64,000 nt of DNA, taken from assembly GCA_033065855.1 (NCBI GenBank), contig JAVXUO010000834.1:1-64000 (forward strand), read 5' to 3'. The position numbers were made by a program, and so were the translations under genes. Under the pieces are notes generated by a model, which made no database searches, had not been told where the DNA came from, and worked only from the letters and a program-made list of their open reading frames with translations. The stretch comes from Escallonia rubra (lineage: Eukaryota > Streptophyta > Magnoliopsida > Escalloniales > Escalloniaceae). Below are positions 22,471 to 35,018 of this stretch, piece by piece. Each line of letters begins with the position of its first letter. Within the stretch, counting starts at the first letter, position 1.

Positions 22471-25400
22471 CTTTATTTATTTATTTTTTTTCTCCATTTT
22501 GCTTGATAGGTGAAGTTTTCGCACACTCTCGAGATATATGTGTTGCTTAGTAGTATGGTGGTATCTAAGCCGAAGCTATAATGGAGTAGTTTGTTACCAT
22601 ACACTGGAATTTCAAGAATATGTGCTACTAGGGACGCCTATCAGCTTAACTATTAGGAAATTATAGGCAAATTAAGGAAGATCGCTATATAGTTAAAATC
22701 CCGTACGTTCATGTATGATCAATTCAGAATTTGATGGTTTTCACCCTTATTTACTAAAGTTGCATCAGACAAAGGTATGTATATCCTCAGCAATGTGTTT
22801 ACAGTTTCTGCTGTTATTGTCTTTAAGTGCTATACCTCACATGGCAGGTTCTTAATTAAGGAAGTTGCACAGATACTTCACATTGTTCCAGCTTTTGAAA
22901 GCGTAATATATATATATATATTTATAATATTCATTGCACGTCACGGGGAACGAAGCAATACGGAGGAGAGGTGGGGTGGACTGAGAAGGCATAGGCATCT
23001 AGTGAAATTCTAGAACAAAGAATTTTATGCAATGAATGCATGGTCGTAAAGTTCCAAGCCCTAGGACAAAGTTCAAGCAACTAAGCTTAAAATTACCCCG
23101 ATAGTTGCTGCTTTCATTACCAAATTGATGATGTTAACCTTCTATTTTCCTTGTTTAGTAGGCCTTGAAGGTTTAGAATAGGTACTGTGGTGGGAGGTTT
23201 AGAATAGGTTTTGAACTATCTGCCCCCTTTTGAGACCCATAGGTTTAGCTTACATCCCGTCGACCGTTCACGGTGTTCTATCCTGCGATTATTGGTGTGC
23301 TAGAAAAGATCGGGATTAGTGGCGGAGCCAAAAACTTAGTTCAAGACTTCAAGGTGGGCACTTAATAGCCGATTTTTTTTTGCTTAATATACCTTTGTCA
23401 ATAAGTTAAACCTAACAAACTGATGAACATGGGCCAAAGGGGCAAGAAACAAGAACCTCAATTCGGCAATTCGAACTTCCCGATTCGTCAGGTGGGCAGT
23501 ATATTCAACTTGTTCATGAAAGCTCCAAATTCTCAAACCTCAATTGTCAAATTCAGTGCTAAATTTTCTCAAATGCCAAATTCCTACTTCCTAATTACAA
23601 CCACAAGCAGTAATTGTCAATCTATCAATCCAAAATAAAAAATCTTAACAAACCTCAATCTGAAACCTATACACTCACCACCCACGAGTAGCAATTGCAA
23701 TGTGAAAATAAAAATCCAAAATCTCAATCTAAAATAAGAGTCCCACTAGCGGCTCCAATTCCCAATTAGGACTTGTAAGTTCCGAAACTCAATTATTAAA
23801 TTCTAATTTGAAACAAAAAGAGAAGGGTTTAAGTTCAATAAATTAGAAATTCTAAGAATAAATACAGGAAGTCTAGATCTTACCTTGCTTTCAAAGTGGA
23901 AGATTAAGGTTTGCAACTTTACATGGAGGCAGTGGAGCAATTCTAGTAATCAGTCAAAGAATGGTGGCCTTTTATTTGGGAAAAAAGAGGGTTCTTCATG
24001 ATTTTTAAACTAAAGGGATTGTCGTGGAGAAAATTAGGCGAGACACTAACAATTTGAGAATGAAAATATAAGGAAAGCGTCACTGCAAATACACCATGAT
24101 GAATTGACAAAGGTGGAGGAATAAATGAATCGACGATTCGAGTAATATATCACGACTTCAACAATTCTGCCGTGATTGAATCTACCGTCTACGCGATTAT
24201 GTCAGTCGCCGGATGTAGACTCTTAAGCATATTAACTGTAGCTCAAGATTCTTGAAAGCCCTTTTTTTTCTTCTTTTGCAATGTCCTAATGAGCTAGCAG
24301 ACCCTTTAAAAAACAAAAGCATGCTCTAGACATTGGTTTTGTTTTACGTTTTCTGTGCCAAACGATACTTATTGTATGCATTCACGAGTAGACATCTGAG
24401 ACCAAACGATTAGATAAGTTGTGTATTTTTACTTTGCTATCGGCCTAACCGTAGCTTAGATCTATCCATTCACAACGTAAGATGTAGGTAAAGTTTCTTT
24501 CGCGAGGCCCGATCCCTATCATTTTGTGTAGTCTTGAAAGGTGCAATCGACTTGCCTTCAAGCAAAGAACAACTTGCGTAACATTGAAAAGTAAATGTAA
24601 CGCCAAAAAGGCTACAAATGTTTTTGGCATTATGGCTTTAGATCTTAACTATGGTCAAACAAGTAGACTTATGCTTAATTCTTTTATATTTCAAACAAGT
24701 TTCCTGAACGAGTACATTTTTACTATTTAAGGTGGCGTTTCATCAATGTTGTGGGGGTATCGATTTTGAAGCCAAGAGACGTCTGGCCACAAGGAGCTTG
24801 AATATGCCACTTCAAGCACAGGATGAAGGTCCTTCAACAAACAACCTTTAATATGATGATGTAAGGAATGATGCCTCACATTCTTGGAGGATATCCAAAA
24901 AAATTGTTGAAAAAGTTGAGTCTAATAGAAACAAATATTGTCCCCGTGTCAGCATGGCCTATTGGTTTTGATCTGGTGCCAATATCTGCTGTAGATATGA
25001 TCTGCATTTTGTCACATGGCTAAACAAGTGATGTAACCCAACAAAAGGACTTCAGCAAACAGTTGGAAACCAACTCCTGCTATCATGAAAAGGTATCAAA
25101 TCCAAAACACGTCTATGCATACAGAAATTTGTTGAGAGATTTCCATACATACACAAAGCATACCAGCACACAGGAAAAGCGTTTGCTGCCTTTATCTATA
25201 ATCGAGAACAACAGGGCATGAGATCTCCATCCAATTGATCTACTCTTTTCATCGACTTCACTATACTACCAAGAAAGAGTTATGCGGGGAATGAAGAAAC
25301 ATGGTTTCTAACACTCTTAGCCTTGAAGGACGGAGGCTAAGGAAGATGGTAAGATGTGGAAGGCGACTTAGGTACCTCTTACATGTGTATAGCAGAAATG

Positions 25401-25959
25401 CTAATGACTAGAAAAGCTTGGTATCAAATCATTTCTTCCGTTCTCTTGAAGGTACTTGAGATATTAATAATTCGCAACCTTTGGCTGAACAACATGGTCG
25501 TCATCAATTTATTCAGGCAAGGTCTTCGTTGTATGCATCATAGCGTTTCTTTGCATCAACTGCAGCTTCCTTAGATGACCATAGACTTGACAAATTTTGT
25601 AAGGTAGTGCTCATAGGTCAGCAGACGGTTCCTATCTAGAAAACCGAATATCCTTAGGTACATGAGTCAAAACACAATTCTTTACTCTAAAAGCAATAGT
25701 GTTTTTAGACCACCAAATTTCTTATAATCAAAGCCAAAAACTTCTAAACATATAGCTAGGTCTGCAAAGATATCATCTACTTATAAGTAAGAGGGAAAGT
25801 TCTGGACAAGGGTGATCTGGTTGCTTAAGCACTAAAGCAGAGGTCCTTAGCGGTAGAATAGCAGGCTTCCTGCAGAAAGTACCAGCAAGATGAACCTAAT
25901 GTGCTTAAACTAGCCATACCATTATGTTGAGGAGGATCTTTGGTTACCGTTCAATTCAA
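22471..25959. other. Gene-poor stretch, nothing firmly recognised
   Basis: Contains a short AT run (about 22905-22925) and the phrase gtggcggagccaaaaac (about 23322), which resembles ends of common plant DNA transposons but has no matching partner that I found. Open frames are short and lack known motifs. Confidence 0.4.
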
Positions 25960-28420
25960 TACGTTAAAATCAATCAGAAGATTTTCATGTAGGAGGTTCA
26001 GCTCCTTGTCATTTTGTCCGATATAGATCATAGAAGCTGATGTCTTAGGTTCATTATGTGATCTGTTTTATATGAAAGATGAAATCTGGTGTTAAGAAAG
26101 TGTTTAAAACTTCACAAAAATTTGGCCACAAGCAAATATGGCTTCAATGATGTTCAGAGATTGATAGGGTTTGTAGATGGTAACATAGAGTTACCTATGA
26201 CATATTGCTAGTAGCACTAAAAGAATCAAAATTTTTAATTGAATGAAACAAAAGAAGGACAATTTTTTATAAAACTTGAGGGAAAATCCCTCCCCTACTT
26301 ACGCATCTTAGTGATGCGATATATGAAATTAAGCTCATTACTAACCCCGAAACCGAAGCTCTAGTCTTTAGGACTGGCATCTCCGTAATGCTCTTCATTT
26401 TTCCCCTTGTTTCTCAAAGGCCTCAGCATAAACCTAGAACACACATATACAAAGACCAAGAAGATGAACAAAGATGGAAAATTGAATGGCTCAAACGTAT
26501 GTCCAAGATTGTTACTTTATGCAATCATGGACTTGATAGAAGAAATTACCTCTGCGACAAACTTAGAGTTGAAAACCGAGTCCTCGAAAGGCGCTTCAAT
26601 CGACAATTTCTTCAGCTTTCTCATGGCTAATTCATCCTCTGTTTCGCAGCAACCGATGATTACGCAGGATAAGAACTGGCAGTACGTAGTAGGGCATTTA
26701 AATTATTAGGTTGAGCTGATGCTAAGCTTTTACTAAACGCCCATCAATTTAGCTTTGTGGAGACTCAGAGCAGGGCAGAAAATGCCAGTAAATCTTCACA
26801 TTGAGTCGTTTGTACTAAAGGCTGGAATTTTCTTTATGCCGGCATCAATCATGGTTTTCCTCAAGGCAGTGGCATGGTCCCATCTCTCCGCCCCAGCATA
26901 TATGCCCCATAGTAGTACATACTGCCCACAATGCCGTGGTTGCATGTGAAGCAGCCTTCTTGCCACTTCATTTCCCATCTCTATGGCTCCGTGAACTTTA
27001 CAAGCACCCAGAAGAGCCCCCAAAACAGAGCCATCAGGTTCCAGAGGCATTTTCTTAATAAACTCATTTGCTTCCGCCAAAAGCCCAGCTCTGCCCAACA
27101 AATCAACCACACATCCATAATGTTCCATCCTCGGAACAACCCCAAAGACATGTGACATGGATTGAAACAGTTCCAAACCCAACTCCACGAGTTTGGAACG
27201 AGCACAAGAAGCCAGAACAGCAACGAAAGTAACCCCATTTGGGCGCAACCCTGCCACCTTCATTTTCTCAAACATGTCCAATGCCTCTTTCTCCTCACCA
27301 TTTAAAGCAAGGGTAGAAATCAATGCATTCCAAGCGCACACCTCTTTGAGCACCATCTTGTTAAACACTTCCATAGCATATCCCAAACAACCCAGCTTCC
27401 CGTATAGAGCTATTAATGCTGTTCCCATAAAAACACTTAACTCACTCTCATTCTTAACTATATACGCATGTATTTGCTTCCCTTGACATAACCCACCTCT
27501 GCCATGCAAATTGGCACAAGAAGCAAGCACACTAACAAATGTAGCTTCGTTGGGTCTCACACGACCCTGCCTTACGTCTTCGTGCACAATCATCATTCTA
27601 AAAAACTGGATAGCCTCTCCGAAGCATCCGTTTCTTCCATACCCACTAATTATACTCGTCCACGAATAGATATCTCTCTCAAGCATCCTTCCAAAAAGAA
27701 AAATAGCAGAACCCATGTCCCCATTCTTGCCGTAAGCATCAAGCATCGCATTACATGAAACAACACACCGTTCAGAGACTTCATCAAACACCTTCCGTGC
27801 ATATAAAAGATCACCAAGCTGCGAGTACATGCAAACAAAGGACGTCAGTATGTACGGGTCGTCATAAACGCCACGCTTAATGACGTGGGTATGAAGGGGT
27901 TTGGCTAAAAATGGCAAGGAAGATGCGGCTTTGACGAGAGGAGGGAAGGTGAGGTTGTTGGGTGGGGTTTGGTGGGCAAGCATGTAGGTGAAGAGGACGA
28001 GGGTCGTGTGTGGTTGGCCAAGGCTGAGGTAGGCTCTGATCAGGGCGTTGTAAAGGAGGGTGCTCATCCATTTGAGCTTTGATGAGGTGCTTGGATTGAA
28101 GGGCAGGTGATTATTGGTGATTAGGATGGAGTGGATTTGCTTGACTCGGTTGGATTGTTTTAAAAGACGTTGGAGGAGTTGGAGTAGATTTTCAGGTGAG
28201 TGACGCATTTCAACAAACATATGGCATTCATTCTGGGTTCTGCTCTAAACATTGGCGGGAAAATGTATATACCTAGTGGAAGACAATACAAAACCCCCCA
28301 TGACTTAAAAGAAGAAAGGGTTTCCGGACATTTTCTTCCCTAAAAATGCCCTACATGAGACGAGTCCTGGCCTTTCGGATGCTTGCCAGTGAAACGAAAC
28401 GCTTCAATATGATGGAGAAC
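25960..28420 (-). repeat. Inverted duplication, arm B (intact PPR locus)
   Basis: Reverse-complement partner of 16395-18563 plus 34575-34759. It includes about 200 bp upstream of the PPR start codon and about 830 bp downstream of its stop. The arms are separated by about 7.4 kb containing copia, LINE and foldback DNA. Confidence 0.85.
26796..28220 (-). CDS. E-class pentatricopeptide repeat protein, intact
   Basis: 474 residues in one uninterrupted exon, as usual for plant PPR genes. PPR proteins of this class bind RNA in mitochondria or plastids, and E-type members commonly act in C-to-U editing. Visible repeats: NALIRAYLSLGQPHTTLVLF (about 55-75), DPYILTSFVCMYSQLGDLLY, CNAMLDAYGKNGDMGSAIFL, YSWTSIISGYGRNGCFGEAI, FMGTALIALYGKLGCLGYAM and WNALISTLALNGEEKEALDM, followed by MEHYGCVVDLLGRAGLLAEA, an E motif (GALLGACKVHGAIEMGNEVA) and YVLLWGIYAGAERWDHA. 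It ends shortly after the E/E+ region with no DYW domain. A TATA-like stretch lies about 45 bp before the ATG (28265-28275). Overall it resembles the Arabidopsis At1g10330 type, but I am not certain. The inverted copy at 16395-17769 is dead, so this is the only copy here able to work. Confidence 0.9.
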   Translation of the reverse strand: MFVEMRHSPENLLQLLQRLLKQSNRVKQIHSILITNNHLPFNPSTSSKLKWMSTLLYNALIRAYLSLGQPHTTLVLFTYMLAHQTPPNNLTFPPLVKAASSLPFLAKPLHTHVIKRGVYDDPYILTSFVCMYSQLGDLLYARKVFDEVSERCVVSCNAMLDAYGKNGDMGSAIFLFGRMLERDIYSWTSIISGYGRNGCFGEAIQFFRMMIVHEDVRQGRVRPNEATFVSVLASCANLHGRGGLCQGKQIHAYIVKNESELSVFMGTALIALYGKLGCLGYAMEVFNKMVLKEVCAWNALISTLALNGEEKEALDMFEKMKVAGLRPNGVTFVAVLASCARSKLVELGLELFQSMSHVFGVVPRMEHYGCVVDLLGRAGLLAEANEFIKKMPLEPDGSVLGALLGACKVHGAIEMGNEVARRLLHMQPRHCGQYVLLWGIYAGAERWDHATALRKTMIDAGIKKIPAFSTNDSM

Positions 28421-28689
28421 CAATTGTTGTCACTCTTACAGGTGTTTTCTCATGTATGAACAAAACGCACTCTGCAATTGGATAACCAACATATAGCGTC
28501 AATATTGCTCCATGATTTTTCAGAATTCTCTTTATATTGCATTTGATTTGTCTCCAATATTGTTGTGAAAGGTTTGTGGTTTTGTTGCTGGCAGTGATAT
28601 TATGGCCTTCTCTGCTTGTACATTGTCTTTGTGCAGAAAACTACACAACACCTAATGACTTCCGGCCATTCAACGTTGTATAAGATAGG

Positions 28690-29774
28690 ACTGCATGTAG
28701 GGGTGGCAAAATGGGTTGGTGGGTCGGTTTGGGTGTTAATTAATTGGTTTGGGTATAAATGGATCATCAACCCATTTAAACCCGTTTACCAATGGGTCAA
28801 ATGGTTATCTCTTAAATGGGTTGGTTTCACTCATTTACCCAATAATGAATTATTTTACAAACTTTTCAGCTCCTCTTCAATTACTGAAACCACCGAATGA
28901 ACATGTTGCCGCCGTCGCCACACGCCCGAATCCACCTTTACCGTCGCCCCAGCCACCGCCGCCCATATCCACCTTCGCCACAGCCGCCGCCACGCCATGA
29001 TTACCACCACACCCCCAACCAAACCAACAACCACCTCCACTACAAGCCCTCTTCATCCTTTTTATCAACTATTTTTAACTTCTCAATATCCATCCACTAA
29101 GGCAAAAACTCATTCCTTTCGATCATAGAATCCAAATTCGTACCACATTTACCAACACCACCGCTATCACGCATAGATCCGCTCCAGATTTGAGGATCTA
29201 GAACCACAAACACCAACCACAAACATAGATCTAATACCACAACTATAGAAGGATGCCACTACCGACGGTGACAACAAATGGCGATGGAGTTGCCACGCCG
29301 ACCGTATACGGTGGAGTTGCAGCATCAGGTGAGGACGGCTACGCCACAACAGAAGGTGGGGATGTAGACGGTGACAGCGAGTGGTGACGGAGTTGGCACG
29401 ACAATGGTAGACGGCGGCACTGTAGCAGCAGGTGAGGACGGCGACACCACAGCAGAAGGTTGGGATGTGGATGGCGACAGAGGGAGGGGATGGCTGGTCC
29501 AATTGGGCTGAAATGTTGAGTTATTGATGTTATGGATTTGGCAGATTTGACTCAATATTTAGTGTGGATGAAAGAAGAGAGAAGAATGAGACAAATTGAT
29601 TAATGGGTAATGGGCACCCATTAGTAACCCATATAAATTAATGGGTTAATGGGTTGCAAGATTCTTAACCCATTTGACCTATTTATCTAAATTGGTGGTT
29701 TTGGGTCATTTATAAATGGGCGGATTTGGACGGGTAAATGGGTTTGGATTACAATCGCCACCCCTAACTGCATG
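28690..29774. mobile_element. Non-autonomous hAT-like element with 8-bp target duplication
   Basis: The element occupies 28698-29766, starting taggggtggcaaaatggg and ending with cgccacccctA, an imperfect terminal inverted repeat. It is flanked by perfect ACTGCATG copies (28690-28697 and 29767-29774); 8-bp duplications are the hAT hallmark. Subterminal zones are rich in aatgggt/acccatt motifs on both sides. The middle is GC-rich with CCG/CCA-type repeats (28900-29000) and two similar gcagcaggtgaggacgg-type blocks (about 29310-29470). No transposase is encoded. Confidence 0.85.
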
Positions 29775-31105
29775 GTTAATTTGATTAACTTCAACTAGAT
29801 CTGAATTCATTAACTTCAAGTAATTCATGAAAACAAATGTGTAGATAGAATTCTTTCGAGTGCTATAATTGACATATAATAAGGAGTAGATATGCATGAA
29901 AACAACATGTGAGGTGAAAAATGTTAGGCACGCAGGTAGAGTCACGTTAGCACCAAGGGGTGCTAATGTACCCCTTGAAATTCCCCAAAAAAAATATATA
30001 TATATATATTATTTGCACTCTCTACGACTCTGCCTCTCAGTTCTTCTGCCCACCTTTCTCTCCAGAGTCTACATCGACCATCGCCTCTCTCTCTGCGACT
30101 CTGTCCTACTCTCTCCAACGATTCCCCCTGACTCTCTCAGACTCGTCTCTCACCCAGATGGCCAGACACCTCACTGATGGCCATGGGCGACGGCCGGATG
30201 GTGACCGGTAGAGACTCTCTCGACTCTGCCCTACTCTCTCAGTCCCATAAACAAGCCTTTGATAACCCACAGAAAGACTAGCCCAGACGACAGACAGCCA
30301 GACAACTCACCGACGGCCACGGGCGACTACCGGCAGAGCCTCTCTCTTCTATCAGATTCAGATCTGAACAAACGAACAAGAAGCAGTGACAGGCGACGGC
30401 GAGGACTCTGCCCGCGAAAAAATAACAACCCTCTACCTGTCTGTGGTCTGCCGGTAGCGACAACAAGGACCTGTGTGTGTCATTTTGAAAGATTGCCTCT
30501 CATTAATTTCCTTATTTTAAGTTGCATTTGGAGATTGTGAAGCTTTTATGATGGGTGTTTTGAACATTTTCTTGGACTTGCTTATCAAACCCAATCAGTC
30601 TATGCATCTGGTTGTCAAGATTTGTGAATTGTGATAGCACTTTTTTAAACCTTGCATACTTTGTGCAGATCATTCTCATTAAGGATGATGGGGATGCAAC
30701 TTTGTGACCTTCTAATAATCTGAAAACTTTTGTTCTTTTAATCTTATTGTTCTCGACTTTTATCGAGAAGGACTCAGGTCCATTAGAAGTTTCAGTTTTT
30801 TATGAGACCGACTTGTGCTTCTAGTATCCTCGAGCTTACATGTTATGTCAGAGTCTTGTACTAAATCAAGCATTGTGCTTGGTCTTTGCAACACGTGCAG
30901 TTTAAGCTCTGTTGCTAAATGATATGTATAAATAATATTGTAATATTATTTTGACTCGACTAAAATTGAAGGGGTTATATATGAATCGTCCCGTTTGAGT
31001 GATAACATGTCATGTGATATAACTCGTAAAACTGTAAATAACTATGCGGCATTTGCATCAATTCAAGTGTTCATTACTGCTGGCCCACTCCAAAACTATG
31101 TAACC
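29775..31105. other. Gene-poor stretch with TE-like pyrimidine-rich segment
   Basis: An A-rich/TA run (29985-30010) is followed by a ctctctcgactctgcc-type region (30010-30480). A short stretch (about 30385-30440, gcgacggcgaggactctgcc) recurs at 32420-32450, so the region contains dispersed repeat material. No gene or element boundary was established. Confidence 0.4.
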
Positions 31106-31341
31106 AAACTGATGGCAACAGTACCACCAAGCGCGTAGGTCAGCTGGTAAGGGGTTGTCCTAGCTTAACCAGAGGTCTCGTGTTCGAGCCCTGGGAATGC
31201 AGCTGTGTTAAAACTTGGTAGGGAGAGCTTTGCCGCCCATGTGGTCCTGCCCGGCTCGAACCCGGATTAGTCGGCTCCCAATGTGGTGTCCGGAAACCGG
31301 GTGGTCTAACAAAAAAAAAAAAAAAACTGATGGCAACAGTA
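31106..31341 (+). mobile_element. tRNA-derived SINE with poly-A tail and target duplication
   Basis: The body is 31124-31323. The head carries a box-A-like gtaggtcagctggtaagggg (31135-31154) and a box-B-like gtgttcgagccctgg (31191-31205), the internal RNA polymerase III promoter layout. It ends in a run of A (31311-31326). Both sides carry AAACTGATGGCAACAGTA (31106-31123 and 31324-31341). These three features together make a SINE insertion the clear reading. Confidence 0.88.
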
Positions 31342-31583
31342 TCCGAAAAAAATGTTTTGATGTTAGCGAATAAAATCTGCATGGGGCCTACAGGGAATTG
31401 ACATTTGCGCCTAAATAAGGATTAATGTGTTAGAAAAAGCTCTGAGTGCTGGGTTTTGAAGTTGAGAAAGGATAATTTTTTTGTTACCTTTAAATCTGTG
31501 GAGAAACATCAAAGAGCATGCATTTGGTGCATGCATCTTTAATCCTAAAACATGGGTCTTATTAAATTGCCAAAATTGGTTCA

Positions 31584-32367
31584 CTTGTAGGCATAGTTAT
31601 GAATACCGCATCGGAGTGTGTACCGTTTTTCTCATAAGATGGTACATATCGTACCGGTACCGTCTCAAAATTTTCATCAATAATATACATTTGTAATATT
31701 CATTCATTGGCTAACTAACAAAATATACACATTGTTTTTGCTAACAGCTCCTCTAGAATAAATTGTTTGTCCAATATAGCTTGAATTACGTTAATTTTCA
31801 AATAAACTAAATAGCTTATTCAATTGAATTACCTCCTCTAAGATTATCTCATTTTTCAACGATCTCATTCTCAAATTCTTACGTACGAATAAGTTATTTA
31901 TTCAATAATAACGCCTTCAGGTTCAAGAATAAGCTATTTTGGTGTGTATGTGTGTGTGCGCACTCGTGCACATGTGTGTAAAGCAGTACATCATATAGAT
32001 TAAAGAATATGATCAAAGATTTCAAGTATAAAGAAAATCAAAGTTAAGCAAATATTATGAGCAAGAAGCTACAGAGACTTTGATTGGTATAAAAGAACTT
32101 GAAAGTGTTTTTTCTATTTAGTCTTTATATAGTCAATTAATAAAATTTGTTACTTTTACATTTTTTAAGGAACCGGTACAAAACTGAATATCTCGGCCGA
32201 TACGTAGTTTTTGGCCGGTAACATCTGTACCGGCCGGTACAACCGGTACAGAGCGATATTTTGACTGGTACAAAATGTAAGGGGTATCGTACCAGTAGAA
32301 GGCAAAAACGGTACGTACCGGCCGGTACGACTGGTACCGGTACGGTATTGATAACTATGCTTGTAGG
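31584..32367. mobile_element. MITE-like element, hAT-type 8-bp duplication, GGTACC-rich
   Basis: The element 31592-32359 starts catagttatgaataccg and ends cggtattgataactatg, a good inverted repeat, and is flanked by CTTGTAGG on both sides (31584-31591 and 32360-32367). The ends contain many copies of accggtacc/ggccggtac. The interior is AT-rich and non-coding. Confidence 0.82.
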
Positions 32368-33799
32368 TTCTTTGCCTGCGACGAACAAGTAACAACCCTC
32401 TGCAAGCGACGACGACGAGGACCGGCGACGGCGAGGACTCTGCCAGCAAAAAAGTCAACTGCCTAATCTGCCTTCATCCTTTTGAATTTGAGGTAGGCAT
32501 TTTCTGCCTAGTAATTGATTTGCTCATTTGTTTTTCTAATTGCTTACAACGCTTGGCTAATTTGCTTTCCTAATTCCAAAAAGACATTAAAAGGATGCTT
32601 TTTAGTATGTTTTTCTTTATCCGAACAGACCATAAGTAACTTGTTGCAAATGAAAAGTGATTGAGCATTTACCTCGACTACATCCCGAAATTTAGGATAG
32701 ACTTGAGGAGACTGCTCAGGTTTTTTTTGAATTTTAATTGGTCTGAGTTTTGAAAAGGCAAAGGGATCAAAAAAATAATAGGGATTAATTTGAATTTGAA
32801 TTGGTTTGAATTTCAATAAAATTTATCATGTTTATCCCCTAAAGTCTTACCTTCTAGCTGTAACCACTTATTTAGCACCTAATACACAATTCATCATCAG
32901 ATCTTTTAAAAGTGAAAATTTTGAAATCAAGATTTAAAGAGAACTGACCAAGCAAGCTATCTTGAAGGTAATTTTTTTTTAACATTGTGAAAGGAGAGAA
33001 TGTCCATGCAGGCGGTGACGTGGCAATATTCTTTCGGCTCCGGCTTATATATATAATTGGATAATTAGATGTACCCAACATTTTTCATCTCACACGTTGT
33101 GACCATGCATATCTACTCATGATTGTATATTAATTATAGCACTTTATGGAAACCAGCCCACGTGAAAGTAGGTTATGTAACATTGGTACAATCCACATTA
33201 ACATATTTAATCAACTTAATGACCAATTATGCGAGAACAACCATGATTGATTAACACCCATTTTAGCCTCCATATATACCACTCATATATCTGGATGTAA
33301 TTAGACAAAGGTAAATTCAACGTCCTCAAATGCTCACATTTATAGTGTAGAAACTCCAAGGAGAAATGATATTCAAAAACATATCGGTAATTTATATAGC
33401 ATACTTACTTTCTCGTCTTTCCCTCTTTATCGATGACTTCAAATCCCGTTGAAGCTTATGAAGTTAACCATGCAATCATATCTTGTACTTCGAGGTTGAG
33501 TGGCCGAAAGTCATTAGTTGAGGAATAGTACTTTGCACAATGTACAAGCGGTAATAGCAATAACATCACTGCTAGTAACATAAAGAAAACCAGAAACCTT
33601 TTGCAACAATATTGGGGACAAATCAAATGCAGTATTAAAAGATTTTCTGAGAAGTCGTGGAACAAGATTGAGGCTCTATATTGATGATCCAAATATATAT
33701 TCAAAGGGAAAGACTTTTGTGTTGCTATGCCATATAAAGCTATTCTCTATGGCAATTAATGAAAAAGATAGTTATGCTCTAAATTGAAGTCCATATGTG
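32368..33799. other. Gene-poor stretch, nothing recognised
   Basis: AT-rich sequence without domains. A short TA run lies near 33047. The first 90 bp resemble the 30385-30440 repeat segment. Confidence 0.45.
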
Positions 33800-34252
33800 T
33801 TAATTCATGAAGGGTAAAAAAGTTATGTCCTTCAAAATTCAGGACCCTAATGTAACCCTAATTCCTTTCTCTTTCACCCTTAGACACCACCACCATAACC
33901 CAACCACCGTTACCACCATTCCCCCGTGGTTGTGACCATCACCCAGCCGCCACTGTCTTCTCCCGCTGTCGCCACCATCCCCAATTGACTTTACTATTAC
34001 ATCGGCAGCCCCTATAAGCACCTCACCCACCACGACAACCCCACCCACCATCACAATCCCCACCATCATATCAACAAACCACCAACGCGATTCAGGGACG
34101 ACGGTGGGGTGGGAGTGTATTCGTTGCTTCCTTGCCATGCCCTGTGATTGTTGTCGTTGTGCACTGCAGGTGGCGGTGACGGTCGGAGAAGAAAGTGAAA
34201 GTTTAGAGTTATGAAATTATAGGATATTACGTACTTACCCTTAATGAATTAA
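33800..34252. mobile_element. MITE-like element
   Basis: The ends at 33800-33830 (ttaattcatgaagggta...) and 34222-34252 (...tacccttaatgaattaa) form an imperfect inverted repeat of about 31 bp. The interior is rich in CCA/CAC trinucleotides. No clear target duplication was seen, so the exact edges are uncertain. Confidence 0.5.
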
Positions 34253-34574
34253 TATTTTTGAAATAGATATATAAGGGTATATATGACTTTTTGCTATGGC
34301 ACAGCAAAAAGTTTCCCATATTCAGATTGCAAAGTGCGGTTTGTTCAAAAATGAAAACACATGTAAGAATGACGACAATTAAATTGCTCATCGTAGTGTT
34401 AACAATACCTTGTTAGGCAAGCAATAACATTTGGTGCACAAACCAATTTACACGTGGACTGTTGCTAGCAGATTAGTTTATCTCATAGGCTTTTGAATTT
34501 CATGTTTTAATGGATATGCAATCGATGCCAAGTGTATATAACCTCAGGTAGATTTCTGGAAGAGAAAATAAAGC
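34253..34574. other. Short intergenic stretch, nothing recognised
   Basis: No open frame of note. Homology to the PPR upstream region starts at its right edge. Confidence 0.4.
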
Positions 34575-34759
34575 GTTTCGTTTCATTGGAGTCGCATCCT
34601 AAGGGTCAGGACTCTAGGACATTTTTAGGGAAGAAAATGTCCAAAAATCCTTCCTTCCTCTAACTTAAAGAGTTTTGCATGCGCAGAATGAATGCTGCCA
34701 TATGTTTGTTGAAATACTCACCTGAAAATCTACTTAACTCCTCCAATGTTCTTTAAAAC
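34575..34759 (+). pseudogene. PPR pseudogene, detached 5' part and upstream flank
   Basis: Matches the reverse complement of about 28220-28420 and the first codons of the intact PPR gene. The start codon (34702-34704) and MFVE are followed by a deletion and a TGA, and the fragment stops at tttaaaac (34759), where the copia 3' LTR begins. The intact gene continues here with exactly the sequence found at 16395 onwards. This is the missing front of the pseudogene at 16395-17769, not a third copy. Confidence 0.85.
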
Positions 34760-35018
34760 TCTTAAGAAAATAAAGAGAATAGATAAAAGAATACATAAAG
34801 AGAATTAACTGAATGTTTTCTGTGTGTTTTTTTTTACACTGAGAAGAACATGTATTTATATACACAAGAAGAATCAATTAACCCATAATTCTAAGCCATA
34901 AAACTCGTGATCCACTATCAGTGAGATATGATGAGCATAATTCATGTGATCCACTAACAGTGAGATATGATGAGCATAATTCATGTGATCCACTAACAGT
35001 GGATTTTTTTCACAAACC

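Noticed and set aside
24735..25030. Possible exon of an enzyme gene (FEAKRRLATRS-type frame)
   Set aside because: Too short, interrupted by stops, and no family signature could be confirmed.
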